Shown: piece after piece, positions 22,901 to 33,259 of the stretch
Numbering within the stretch: position 1 is the first letter of the stretch
Layout of the letters: the number at the start of each line of letters is the position of its first letter
DNA from: Cryptomeria japonica
Lineage: Eukaryota; Streptophyta; Pinopsida; Cupressales; Cupressaceae
Direction of reading: 5' to 3'
NCBI RefSeq assembly: GCF_030272615.1
Contig: NC_081406.1
Coordinates: 191,587,891 to 191,651,890 of the forward strand
DNA: 64,000 bases
Translations under genes and position numbers: made by a program
The notes under the pieces: model-generated
Told to the model about the DNA's origin: nothing
What the model saw: only the letters and a program-made list of their open reading frames with translations
Databases searched by the model: none

Positions 22901-23344
22901 AATTTCAGTGAATCCTAGGGTTTCAACTATTTTGTGTTTAGGTTTCACATTACTGGAATCATCACAAATTATAGTCTTATACATGCTCTTGATTTCCTTG
23001 TCACCTAATTCTTCTATGTGACAATGAATGTACATCCTAGGGTCTTCTGCAAAAACTACTCCCTTGGGGATTTGAGAAAATGCACCAACATTATCATCCT
23101 TCTTAGCAATTTCGAGAACTAACTGAAATACGGGTCTAGGGCGCTTAATCACTTTGACTACAGTAGGGTTTGCTATGAATTTAGAAACAGATGGAGAAGC
23201 CATGATTATAAATACCTTTATCTGCCTTAGGAATGATTGCTTGCTGAATTGCTTCACTTCTTTGCTCGAAATGCCTTTGCTCAGGAATTTTCGTGCTCTT
23301 CGAATGTTTAAATGCTCGATGAAATGAAATTGGAGCCAAAACAC
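20000..23344 (-). pseudogene. Long unknown ORF of the nested element (TGLP-domain, coiled, basic)
   Basis: Five ORF pieces (23344-22829, 22786-22166, 22156-21914, 21352-20747, 20731-20270) all lie in one reading frame, the same one as gag, interrupted only by stops. The ancestral protein was therefore roughly 1000 residues or more. The first part (MASPSVSKFI...) has a globular region containing HKITKETIKAVTGLPSTG and WLKDELIDNL, then a Lys/Arg/Pro-rich linker, a Gln/Thr-rich region and a C-terminal coiled coil (KEEAFKERLEKEKHKLFEEE). I do not recognise an enzyme. Similar TGL-containing segments are typical of plant transposon-associated proteins of unknown role. A related-looking segment occurs in the LINE at 46200-46750. 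Confidence 0.7.
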
Positions 23345-23524
23345 TGATTTATAATGTTAATTTTGCCAACTACCACTTTTAATGCTTGCCGGTTAGGTAA
23401 TCACTTAACTTATCTGCCAGTATAGAAGTAGTTTCAACTTCTTACCATCAACCGAGGGAATTATAGCATGTTTCACATTTGATTGCCAAAACCTCAAGAA
23501 TTTTCTTTAGTTAGATGAAGAGTC

Positions 23525-24650
23525 TCATGCTGGTGGAGTGTTACTTTGTTCTGCCAGTGGAGGAGTATTCCTATCAACATTTAGTTCTGATCTCTTGATC
23601 CATTGTTTTGAGAATTCCTGCTTAACTTCTTCAACTTTTTCTTTACCTTTCAAACTAGGACCTTTGTTATTTACCAATGAGGACTTGCTTCTACAAAATT
23701 TTGCAATATGTCCAATCTTGTTACAAGCATAACAAGTCACATTATTTTTCTGAATATCTTTCCCATATCCTATGTCAATTTGTGTTCTGCATTGATTAGC
23801 TAGGTGTTCAAATCTTCCACAAACATAACATCTCACATTTATCCTGCAATTTTCAGAATTATGACCAACTTTGTTGCATTTTGAACATTGACCAGTGGAT
23901 GTATTGGTATTCTGATAATTTCTAGATCTACATTGATTTCCTCTATGACCATACTTGTTGCAGTTAAAGCATTTGCCATTAAATTTATAAGGAGTAGATT
24001 GTCTTTCCAGTTTGTCATGATCCTGTGTGTTTGCAGTACCGGAGCTTTCACCAGCCTCAAAGTCAAGTCCACAAGTATCATCATTAGGTTTCTGATTCTT
24101 CAACAAGTCACCAAGTTCTTCTGAGCTTTTCTTGAATTTTTCTTTGTGTTGATTTGCAGTATCCAGTTCTCTTTCTAAGATTTATTTCCATCTCATAAGT
24201 TCATTGGAGTCATTCTGTGTATGCATCAGATCTGTCTTCAACAAATCATTTTCATAGCTAAGTCTTGTGTTCTCATTTGCAGCATCACTTAGTCTTCTAG
24301 TCAAATCTTCTTCATTTTTCTTTCTATCTTCAATTTCCTTACAAAATCTCATAGTCATATCCTGCATCTCATTCTTGGTTGTCATGTTTTCTTGTTTTAG
24401 CTTATTTATCAGATCACTAAGAGTTTCCTTTTCATCATTTTCATTTTGCATCTTTTCACAAAGTTCTCTTCTCTTGTTTCTTGCAATGGCAAGATTTTTT
24501 TGAAGTGCTTGAATAATATCCTATGCAGTTTTTAGGTCATCTTCAAGTTTGATATTTTTCAACTTTTCTGTATCGTAGTCTGAGAGAGTTACTTCTAATT
24601 GCTTCATCAAGTTTTCCATCTCTACCAGTGTCAAGATCTTCCTCAAGCTG
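23525..24650 (-). pseudogene. gag C-terminal region: coiled coil plus four zinc knuckles
   Basis: Minus strand: a coiled-coil stretch (24451-24182, rich in Glu/Lys/Asn/Leu), then four CCHC knuckles at 24106-23525: CFNCNKYGHRGNQC, CSKCNKVGHNSENC, CYVCGRFEHLANQC and CYACNKIGHIAKFC. Four knuckles is more than the one or two usual in copia gag, and the third has Glu-His instead of Gly-His. The N-terminal capsid-like part of gag is not visible between the primer-binding site and the coiled coil. A single stop separates the two ORFs in the same frame. Confidence 0.88.
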
Positions 24651-24690
24651 TTAGGCTTCTGAAAATAGAGGACCAAGCTCTGATACCAAT

Positions 24691-25222
24691 TGTTAGGATT
24701 CCCACAAATACTGAGAGGGGGGGTGAATCAGTATCTAACCGACGTGTATATTTTCTTGACTTAAAACATGTAAAGCATATGAATACTGTGTACCGGTAAA
24801 CAAGAAATAATGCAATAAACAGAGATAACAACAACCACATGAAAAACACACCATAACACAGTAGTTTAACAAGGAAACCCGGTGTGGGAAAAACCTCGAT
24901 GGGATTTGTGACCCACAATATTCACTTACTGGCCAATAAGAGAATATTACTGCTACAATAGGGGTCTGGACATGCAGGAAGGCCAAGTGCCTAGAGCTCA
25001 CTGCTCAATTACAAAATGGGAAGTCTCACTGACTTACAAAATGGATTATATAAATCCAATGTCTTGTACTGCTTCAAAATAGCATCTACTGTGTCGGTGT
25101 AGAGTCTGACCTTGCTAGTGCCGGTGGATTGCCTTGCCGGTGTCATAGGATTGTAAGGTTGCCATCAATGACAAAACCTTCAATCACCTACAATGTCTCA
25201 TTGGAGTGTGCATTTGCCAGCA
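24691..25222 (-). repeat. 5' LTR of the nested element, internally deleted (532 bp)
   Basis: Same ends as the 804-bp LTR, but about 270 bp are missing after 25090 (the left LTR segment from about 19342 to 19610 has no counterpart). Short GTGTC/CTACT repeats at the junction suggest deletion by illegitimate recombination. Confidence 0.88.
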
Positions 25223-26395
25223 TAGCTACTACTAATGATCCTTTAGTGACCTTCCAAATACTGTCTGAGAAGGTAACTATGCAACCTTCACTACCTAGTT
25301 GCCCTGTAGAAATTAAATTTCTTCTTAAATTAGGAACATGTCTTACCTCCTGCAGAAACCAGTCATTTCCATTCTGCAACTTGATCTTTATCTTTCATTT
25401 TCCAACAATTTGACAGGGCTCATCATCACCCAAATATACCTGTCCAAAATCACCTTGAACATAATCTAGAAAATATTTTGTATGGGGTGTAGCATGAAAT
25501 GAAGCCCCAGAATCTATTACCCAGGAATCATTAACATTATCCAAACATAAAATTAAAGCATCTTGTAAAGTATTACTTGTAATATTAGCTTCCTTACTAT
25601 CATTTTCATTTTTGTCTCCTTCTTTGTTTTTCCAAGACCAACAGTCTTTCTTTAGATGACCAGGTTTTCCGCAATACCAGCAATCTTTTTTTCCTCTAGA
25701 TTGAGAGTGTCCTTTCTTTGACTTCCCTCGTGAATTCTCATTCCCAGGGCCTTTTCCTCTTTCCTTTGATCTTCCTCGGTTCTCCACATTCAAAACACTA
25801 CTTGATGATGTTGAAGTCTCACCTGTGTTTTTCCTTCACATTTCCTCGCTTAGGATAACACCAATAATATCATCAAATATCAAAGTATTTTTACCAGAGA
25901 CAGAGTTACTTACAGCTATAACCAAGCTATTCCAACTTTCTGGCAAAGAACATAAAATCGAGAGAATCCTAACCTCTTCTACAAAGGTAATTTTTGCCGA
26001 AGACAATTGACTAGTAATTGTATTAAATTAATTTAAGTGCTCCGCTACAGATCCTCCCTCACTCATTTTCAAATTAAACAAATGCTTCATAAGAAATACC
26101 TTATTCAAAGCCGAGGGTTTCTCATACAACTTAGCCAATGTCGCCATCAAATCTATAGTCATTTTTGCTTCTATTATATTGAATGTTACAGATGATGCAA
26201 AGCACAATCGAATGGATCCCAGTGCCTTTCTATCTAAAATGTCCCACTCTTCATTTGACATTGTGGTCGCTTTCTTTGCCTTTCCTTCCAACGACCGCCA
26301 CAAATCCTTTTGATACAGGTAATCCTCCATCTGCATTTTTCATAACTGATAATTCTGGCCGTTAAACTTTTCTACCTTGAATTTGGAATCCTCCA
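25223..26395 (-). pseudogene. copia gag, zinc knuckle, protease and gag-pre-integrase start
   Basis: Minus-strand start of the outer copia polyprotein. ATG is at 26395-26393 (MEDSKFKVEKFNGQNY), with a TGG-to-TGA stop soon after. The UBN2-type gag follows (QMEDYLYQKDLWRSL, MATLAKLYEKPSALNKVFLM; 26336-26028), then a CCHC knuckle (CWYCGKPGHLKKDC, near 25670), the protease motif WVIDSGASFHAT (near 25500-25535) and the pre-integrase segment EVRHVPNLRRNLISTGQL (near 25330). The frame stops at 25223 where the nested element begins. Frameshifts near 26000 and 25390 add to the damage. Confidence 0.93.
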
Positions 26396-26442
26396 TTGCT
26401 CCCACTCAAATGTGAGAGTCCTGCCAATTTACAAAAAACCTC

Positions 26443-26454
26443 GCTCTGATACCA
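26443..26454 (-). other. Primer-binding site of the outer copia element
   Basis: GCTCTGATACCA on the plus strand, complement of TGGTATCAGAGC, the initiator-Met tRNA primer site, two bases inside the 5' LTR. Confidence 0.9.
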
Positions 26455-26456
26455 AT

Positions 26457-26670
26457 TGTTAGGGTTTCAAGTAGATCCAAAGCAAATATGAACTAACAAT
26501 TATATGCAGATTTAAATACAAAAGATAAAGGAATAAAACAGGACACAGATAACACAGAGATTTAACGTGGTTCACCCAGAATGGTTTACGTCCACCATAT
26601 ACAATCGTCCAATCTTTCTTATTAACCAGCAAAAAAAGTACATCAACCTCACAATTCCTTAAGCATCCCA
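26457..26670 (-). repeat. 5' LTR of the outer copia element (214 bp)
   Basis: Plus-strand ends TGTTAGGG ... CATCCCA (minus-strand TGGGATGC ... CCCTAACA). It is short for a plant copia LTR. It contains the AACGTGGTTCACCC motif common near the R/U5 part of such LTRs. Confidence 0.88.
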
Positions 26671-26684
26671 ACCGCTTATAACAT

Positions 26685-27702
26685 GTGTTTTTGGGGCACC
26701 AAAGGGTGAACTCACAATACTGGTTCCCACTTTTTGACCCACTTTGACACTTATATGAATATTTTGAAAAAAATCTTCACTTTCTGACACCTATAACTTT
26801 TAAACCGTTAAGAATTTGAAGATGATATAAACTAGTAATTTTTAACATGTTTGTAGATTCTAAATATATTTTTTTCAAATTTATTTGAATAAAATTTTAT
26901 TGATTTTTCCATCTCCCTCAAAAAGTAAATTTTTACAGCAAACAACATTTTTTAAGAGTGATGTGTATCCCGAAACGCATAATTTTTTTTCTATAAATGA
27001 TAAAAACTTAATTCTTTTGAATTTTGGTTTGTAACATCAATACCCAGGGCATGCAGTTGGTTTGATAGTGATATGTTGAATATTTGTTATTTTATTAAGT
27101 TTTGAAGTTCGACTAATTATAATTTAGATATAGGTGTACGTTTGAACACATAACTTGTTCTATATATATCAAATTTCAATTTCCTTTTTTTTGTTAGAAA
27201 GAAAACATCAATACCTAGTGCATAGATATTTTTCAGAATTTTTTTGAATTAGTTTACTATTTTTCCCAATGCATTGAACAAAGAAGTTAATGTTCGGTGA
27301 AAAACCTACATTCATAAAAAGTAAAATAAAAATATATTAATGAAATTAAATATATTAAAATTTATACTATTTGGAAAGATTATAATAAGGACTAAATACT
27401 TTTAAATAAAAACTTTTAAATGAATTAATTTGACCCCCCAAAGCTAATGTAAAATTGGTTTTTTATCAACATTTGATAGATGCAAAGGAGACTCCATTGC
27501 AAGTATGATTTAGATGTAGAGAGGTTCTATCCAAGAAATTTTGATCTAAGAGCCTTTGATTTAACTCTCTTCAATTAATTACTTAAAATGGGACCTCTTA
27601 AAGCTTAAATCATTATATTTTTAAAAAAATGTATGATTTCAGCAAAAATCAGGACGTACCAAAAAGTGGGAACCAGCTTTGTGAGTTTACCCCAAACAGT
27701 AC
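26685..27702. mobile_element. Terminal-inverted-repeat element (about 1.0 kb), copy A
   Basis: The left end (AACTCACAATACTGGTTCCC, then CACTTTTT) and right end (reverse complement AACTCACAAAGCTGGTTCCC, then CACTTTTT) are imperfect inverted repeats of about 40 bp. The interior is AT-rich and non-coding. A rearranged copy lies at 36771-37474 in the opposite orientation, which confirms it is a dispersed repeat. I could not define a target duplication, so the superfamily (hAT, Mutator, other) is open. Confidence 0.65.
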
Positions 27703-27739
27703 TTTGTTGATCAATCACCACATATCAACAAAATCTCAC

Positions 27740-28569
27740 TTGGAGACTGATCAGGCTCCACACCAAATAGTTATTCTGCTAGGTTATGGACCAGTTTATG
27801 TAACGTGTTGGTTTATGCTCCCGATGCGTTACTGGTTGGATTTATTGATTGGTTTATGTTGTTTCGATCTTAAGACAACTTGGTTTATCATTGGTTTGTG
27901 AGATTATGTAACAGATTTATCGTGTTATCTTTTAGGTGACCGACCTAATTGTTTAGGTCTCAAGTTGGTATAAATATGATGTAAGATCTCTTTGTAGATC
28001 GTGGTATGTGGGTTATGGGATTATCTATGTGTGAATAAAGTTGTAATCATATGCAGAGGTTTTGGTCGATCATAGGTGATCGAATTGGGTTTGAGTAAGA
28101 GGTTTAATACCTCCGGTATTGAGCTTAACCAGAATTGTACTCAGGCATAGGAGATGTTATTCTTGCAGTTCACTCATCTTTCTAGATTGTAGTCTGGATT
28201 TATTTTGTAGTCAGTGAGGCTCCTTTGTGATGAGTAGTGCACTCTAGGTTGTTGGCCTTCCCGCATGTGCAAGCCCCTCTTATTGTAATCACATATTTAC
28301 TATAGAAGTATTATCTGACTATGGGTAGGCTTCCCACCATGGTTTTTCCCTTCACCAGGTTTTCCACGTACAAATCTTGGTGTTATGTGTTGTGGATGGT
28401 TGGTAATTGTTCTGTGATTTATGTTTGTGCTTAATTGTCATATCTTCTATTCCAGTATTTGGTTTATGCATTCTGGTAAAAGGTTTTGTGTGCTTAAAGT
28501 TTGATAATCTGTTGACAACTGATTCACCCCCCGCCCCCCCTCTCAGTTGTCCACCGGTTATCCTAACAT
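27740..28569 (+). repeat. LTR-derived sequence, plus orientation
   Basis: Ends with a GATTCACCCCCC...CCTCTCAG run, then CCGGTTATCCTAACA at 28569. This mirrors the ...GGGGGGGTGAATC... TGTTAGGAT pattern of the copia LTRs above in the opposite orientation. It also has a GGTTTTTCCC / GGTTTTCCACGT motif near 28340-28370. The 5' boundary is not clear, and no clean target duplication or primer-binding site follows (a weak TGGTATCAAATCC occurs at about 28610). Confidence 0.65.
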
Positions 28570-29700
28570 TATGTCCTAGGTGTAGTTTATTCATCATAAA
28601 ATCTATCGTGGTATCAAATCCATCATGACCTAAAGTCGATTGAATTCTATTTTTTAGAGCATTTGGATTTGAGGTTTTGGCATATTTGGTGAATGGTGGA
28701 GCTATTATGAGCTCATAGTTGTGTCAAAAATAGTCAATTAACTAGAATCTACCATCATTTTTCTTGATTTGGATAATGGGGAGCATGTTAATTGTGAATA
28801 TAGTATTTTACTTTTGTTTCTTCTAGCAATCTTTTGTAGGAAGTATTCTAGCAAATAAATAGAAGCTTCTATCGTTTGTATTTCAAGTGAAGTAATCTAT
28901 AAGGATCAAATGTTAACTCGCCCAAGCTGGTCTTTGTCTCAAAACGCTCTTCAAAGTCTTCTTGGGTCATACAACATCAATAATAAGGTGAAACCATAAA
29001 AAAAAATCATTTTTTTGTGAAGTTCTTGCACACCACCATCAACAACACTTTATTCTACATGATCTTCGTTTAAAAATAGTTGATAGATATTTTTGAGTAC
29101 TTACGGGCCACAACTCTTGCTAGCCACAAATGTCAAACTTGTCAACCCCCAACTATTGTACCATAATTGATTGGTCAATGTGCTTGCCTCCATTGCAATT
29201 GTGTATGTAGTCAATATTACCTTGATAGACTATAACCCACCATAATAAGCATCTAATCAATAACACAATAAAATCATATTGATTGTATATCACTTTGTGT
29301 CATATTACTAGTATGACTATTTCATGGAGCCAAATCACATGCATGCCAATTTCTTGGACAAACACCTTATTCGTGCTACACCTTTTGTGCATGGTAGACA
29401 TGATGGAATGTTGAAGTCAACATGCTTATTAGCGGGAAAACCTACCCCTCTCCAAACAAGTTTTCAATTTTGATGATTAATTTCAAGATGTTGTAACTTG
29501 CTTGTCTGATGTTTGATTGGGGTCACATTCTTTTGACCTTGCCACTTGTTTTACCTGCTACATTAAGGTTACTTCCTTTTTTGCAATAAATGCCCTTATT
29601 TTTCAAAAATTGTAGCTTAGAGATTTTGTTATGCAATCCTCACTTTTACAACTTTTTTTAATGAATAGTAGCCATTTCCATTAACTAAGATAAAGTACAT
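28570..29700. other. Unassigned AT-rich interval
   Basis: No credible ORF or recognisable repeat motif. The GTGGTATCAAATCCATCATG stretch near 28608 resembles a decayed retroelement primer-binding site, so this may be internal sequence of the LTR element to its left. Confidence 0.35.
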
Positions 29701-30452
29701 TATTCACCAAAAAAGTAGGGGGATACATGATCACCCCTCAAGAGTCAAACAAGTAGAGCCCAAATGGCTAATAAATACCTTAAACGTAAGCCAAGCTCGA
29801 GGAGCAGAAAACACAAAAGAGAAACATATAAGTGGTTGAAGGAGGTAGATCTCTATCATCCTTTGGACCCCATACATTAGCGGCATCAAGGTTCTCATTC
29901 GGGAGGGACCACCCTTCTTTAGTAGCATCCTCCTCTTTTTTGTCCTGATCAATGCGAGAGGGTGAGATTGCCAGAGCCAGACATGGGAAGCCTTTGGAGG
30001 AACTAGGTCATCCACTATCACCACCAAAAGTCGGCCAACCGTTGTCACCACCAAAATTTGGCCACCTACTAGCACCACAGTGGTCAAGTCCACACCCTCT
30101 AAGCCCCACCTGAAGGAAAAGCCTTGTGTGGTGGACAAGCGGAGCGCCGCTTGTTTGAAGCACTGCCACCATTAGACTGGTTGTGGGAAGGTTGAGATTG
30201 TAGGGTTTGAGAATGGCGAACAAAAGAGTTACGACCATGTTGGTAGCAACAGGGCAAAGATCGATCATGGGAGGCAAAAGGACCGATAAAACTTCCAGTT
30301 GAAGGATCTAGAGGCACTCTAACAATTGGACAAGGAGTGTTTCCCTAATGCTCCAAACGGGTTTGAAGATGGGCCACTTCCAACACAACCTTATTGGCTT
30401 GCACTTGAATTTGAAGCATCACATTATTACATATACATGCTTTACTGAAAAA

Positions 30453-30770
30453 TTAAACATGAATATCAAGTGAGCTATGAGAAAACAAAAAAACATTTCT
30501 ATCTTTCCATATTGTAAAGTGGATTTCCACCTTGAAAGCATGAGAAATTTGGGTGAATTTGAAGGGGATGCGAGGTGAATCCCCTAGGAGGGCCATATGC
30601 CAGAAAAAGGGCTTTGATTGGAAAGGCCAAAAGAAACCATGAATCCAACTCCACCAATTTTGAGCACGACAGCATAACCAGAAAAGGTGTATGTAAGTTT
30701 CAGGTTGTCTACAGAAAGGGAAACACAGATCAGGAATAATCATATGCCTCAGGCGAGAGCCCAAAGGCAA
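30453..30770 (-). pseudogene. LINE zinc-binding (zf-RVT) fragment
   Basis: Cys/His pattern CFPFCRQPETYIHLFWLCC followed by WWSWI, as in the RT-associated zinc-binding domain of plant L1-like elements. The preceding LPLGSRL fits the family's RGLPVGERL-like lead-in. Confidence 0.82.
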
Positions 30771-32009
30771 GCCTTGGAAAAGAATACGTCAAGAAAAATG
30801 AGCAAGCTTGGACTAGAGGATAGCATACCAAATATTATGGAATCTATGACTCCAAACCGCCTAAGAGGACTACAAATGCCATGGAAGATTCGAGGCAAGC
30901 ACCATATGCAGGTGTGAAGAGAGCCAACACTACCCCATCTGATGTTTGTAACTGCAAAAAGAGGTATTGGGGAACCAACGCCAATCTTTTCATCGGGGCT
31001 TCACATAATGAATACCCAACTTGTGTAGCATTTTCAAAGGCAAAGCAGACATGACAATATCAAATGTCTATTGATTTGGCTGGCTAAGCTAGAACTAGGT
31101 TCACATATCTTCCCAAGAGTGAAGATTCATAGTAACTCTAGAGAAAAAGTCTTGGGGTGTGTGGATGTCACGCTTGTGAAAGCAGAAAGCACAAACTGCA
31201 AGCACATAGGCTAAGGGAAGCCCTTGAAGCTGAATGAGTGGAGACCACCAAATATTGTGATGGTTAAAAGAAAGACCATCTCTGAAGTCGGACTCAACCC
31301 ACCAAAGCCAAGGTTTAATAGCTTCCTAGGCATGCCAAACGCTTTTGGTAACAAAAGTGCCTTCAATATGTACAACATCCTTCATAATGAGAAGGGTTGA
31401 AAGCCAATGGCCTTCCAGGAAGGCTTGTTAATAGGAAACCCCCAAAAAATATAAAGTTAGAGAAGGATTTTTCGAGCCTTATTGATTGAGATGGCACAAA
31501 TAATTCATTTAGCACATAAAGTGAGTCCTTTCTTTCGAGTGGAAAGAAGCCCAAGTCCACTAGACTCATGCAAGATACAACAGAACTCCCAAGCCACTCT
31601 GTGAAAGTCATGATGACCAGCCAAAGAGGCCCATAAAAAGTCTCTGAGAAACTTCTCAAGTTTATTGTAAGAAAGCTTTGGAAAGAGCCTAGCAAGATGA
31701 GTAATAAACATGGGTGGCCCCAAGAATCTTAGAACAACTCTGCAATTTTTTAGGTAAAGAGAGTGGCTCGATAATCCAGTAAGCCAACTTTTTCTCAATT
31801 CTAGCAAGAACCGCATTCTAGAGGTCCACAGGAGAGCCCTAAAAAGCAAAAGGGATACCTAGAAATCGAAAGATTTCCCCATGACCTATCCACTTCCACC
31901 CATACTAAAGTATCTAGTGAGGAGCCGAGAGAAAGGATTGCTGATAACACTGGGTTTTGTGCCATTGAATTGCCAACCCAGAAGCCAAACAGAAAGTGTT
32001 AAGACACTA

Positions 32010-32293
32010 AAGAGCCTCGCGGACACTGTGCTCATCTTCAATGAGGGTAAGAAAAGATACATCCGCAAAATGGCCATTAACAAGTTGTGAAGGTGACTCG
32101 GGCAGGGAGATTCCACTGACCCACTCAGCGAAGATAAAGTTAGCAAGCAAATACCCAAACCCCTTAGCAGCCATAAAATACAAGGAAGGAGCCAAAGGGC
32201 AACCCGACAAATAGATTTGAACAACCCAAAGGTCGAAGATTGGTGACTATTGATGGTGATGCAAGCAAATGCATTCCCAAATAGCATCTTCAC
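32010..32293 (-). pseudogene. LINE reverse transcriptase palm fragment
   Basis: The minus-strand frame reads GCPLAPSLYFMAAKGFGYLL (the region of L1 RTs usually read as RQGDPLSPYLF) and then SQLVNGHFADVSFLTL, where one Asp of the FADD catalytic pair has been lost. Adjacent frames carry the continuation. Non-functional remnant. Confidence 0.8.
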
Positions 32294-32401
32294 ACACTAG
32301 ATGAAGTGGGGGCCAAAGCTAAGAGCTCCCAACATATTCTTTTAAGGGCATGGATAACAACACATTTCTTTGCCATTCCCTTTTCTATTGCAATAAGAAT
32401 C

Positions 32402-33250
32402 CTACATACATTGCTTTTCTTGAACTGATTTATTTGAAACTAAATTACCTAAAACATCATTTACTTTATATGTGACATATCCAAGGCCTTCATATTTTGG
32501 TTTCACAATCGACTCAATAGGTTCTTTGATTCCATGACCATGTTTTCCCAATCCTTTACCTTCATAACCCATTATTTTCATCATTTTGAATCCAACATTC
32601 TTTTCAAACCATCTTTCACTATTCTCATCACATCCAACTAGATTTGTAAATTCAAACTTATTTCCATCTTTATCCTTAATTTTTTATTTAAAGAAGCTTT
32701 AGCTACATCATTCTTACTAGACAATTGTTCAAACAATTAACACAAATATTTTGTATTATATGAAGCATTACATACTAAAGCATTTAATCTTCAACTCATT
32801 TTCCTTCCACAACTACCAGTTTTGTTCCCTCAATTTTGATATTTCATTCTTCTATAATTTGTTTTCCTCTTCTATCCTCTTTAGCATTTTTTCCAATTTT
32901 TTCGTTCTTATTTTTTACCTCAAAAAACAAATCAACCTTTCATCTAGTTCTTTAACACTCCTTTTGACATTCTCAAATGGCTCTAACTCTTCTTCTAATT
33001 GCTTATTTTTCCTTTCAACATTCCTCAGTTCTTCTTCTAGAATATCATTTTCACATACTAAATGTTCATTTTCATTCTTTACTCTTTATCTTATCTTCCC
33101 CATTGAAACAAATTATCAAGCTTCCACAGTTTCAGATAACTTACTAGGATTTTTAATAGGATCCAATGTCAACTTCTTCATTCCCTTTGGAATATCCTTC
33201 TATCTTCTTCAAGCTCATGTAAGTAAAATCAACTCAATTTTTCATCTTGT
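32402..33250 (-). pseudogene. G-patch and coiled-coil remnant of unknown (retroelement-like) protein
   Basis: Minus-strand 32584-32402 encodes a G-patch (MGYEGKGLGKHGHGIKEPIE, then YEGLGY), a glycine-rich RNA-binding and helicase-activating motif. Upstream on the same strand (33100-32750) is a frameshifted Lys/Glu/Asn-rich coiled-coil-like stretch. G-patches occur in RNA-processing proteins and in some retroelement gag/protease proteins. The decay and the setting favour a retroelement or processed remnant. I cannot name the parent gene. Confidence 0.5.
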
Positions 33251-33259
33251 ACCTAAGCT

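Larger units (their letters stand above)
18939..25222 (-). mobile_element. Nested non-autonomous LTR retrotransposon (gag-bearing, no pol), minus strand
   Basis: LTRs at 18939-19742 and 24691-25222. Primer-binding site complementary to initiator-Met tRNA at 24677-24688 and polypurine tract at 19743-19756 (CCAAAGGGGGAGAT on the minus strand). Target duplications are TAGGT (18934-18938) and TAGCT (25223-25227). The internal region has coiled-coil gag and zinc knuckles followed by a long unknown reading frame. I found no protease, integrase, RT or RNase H motif. This matches the definition of a terminal-repeat retrotransposon with GAG (TR-GAG/LARD-like), presumably mobilised by a copia relative. 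Confidence 0.9.
4351..26670 (-). mobile_element. Minus-strand Ty1/copia element split by three nested insertions
   Basis: One copia element of roughly 4.3 kb of own sequence, spread over 22 kb. Its 5' LTR is at 26457-26670. The primer-binding site (complement of TGGTATCAGAGC) is at 26443-26454 and gag starts at 26395. A fragment of its 3' LTR ends at 4377. Between them the polyprotein frame stops and resumes exactly across three insertions: 18939-25222, 17446-18895 and 5760-16020. At each break the flanking short duplications and the coding frame allow the empty site to be inferred, so the host element is older than all three insertions. It has several in-frame stops. Confidence 0.93.
29731..32330 (-). 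mobile_element. 5'-truncated, decayed L1-type LINE, minus strand
   Basis: Reading right to left, there is an RT fragment with GCPLAPSLYFMAAKGFGYLL and a damaged catalytic box (HFADVSFL instead of FADD, near 32050-32210). RT thumb-like sequence follows (LEKFLRDFLWASLAGHHD and FHRVAWEFC, near 31580-31700), then a zinc-binding RT-associated domain (CFPFCRQPETYIHLFW.C, 30640-30720). No endonuclease precedes the RT, which fits the common 5' truncation. The part from 30450 to 29731 is of unclear origin. Numerous stops and frameshifts make it dead. Confidence 0.8.

Noticed and set aside
27738-27752. 15-bp match (CACTTGGAGACTGAT) to the outer copia polypurine region at 4375-4390
   Set aside because: Short, and the following sequence differs. 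It could be another copia-family purine tract in reverse, but no element could be defined from it.
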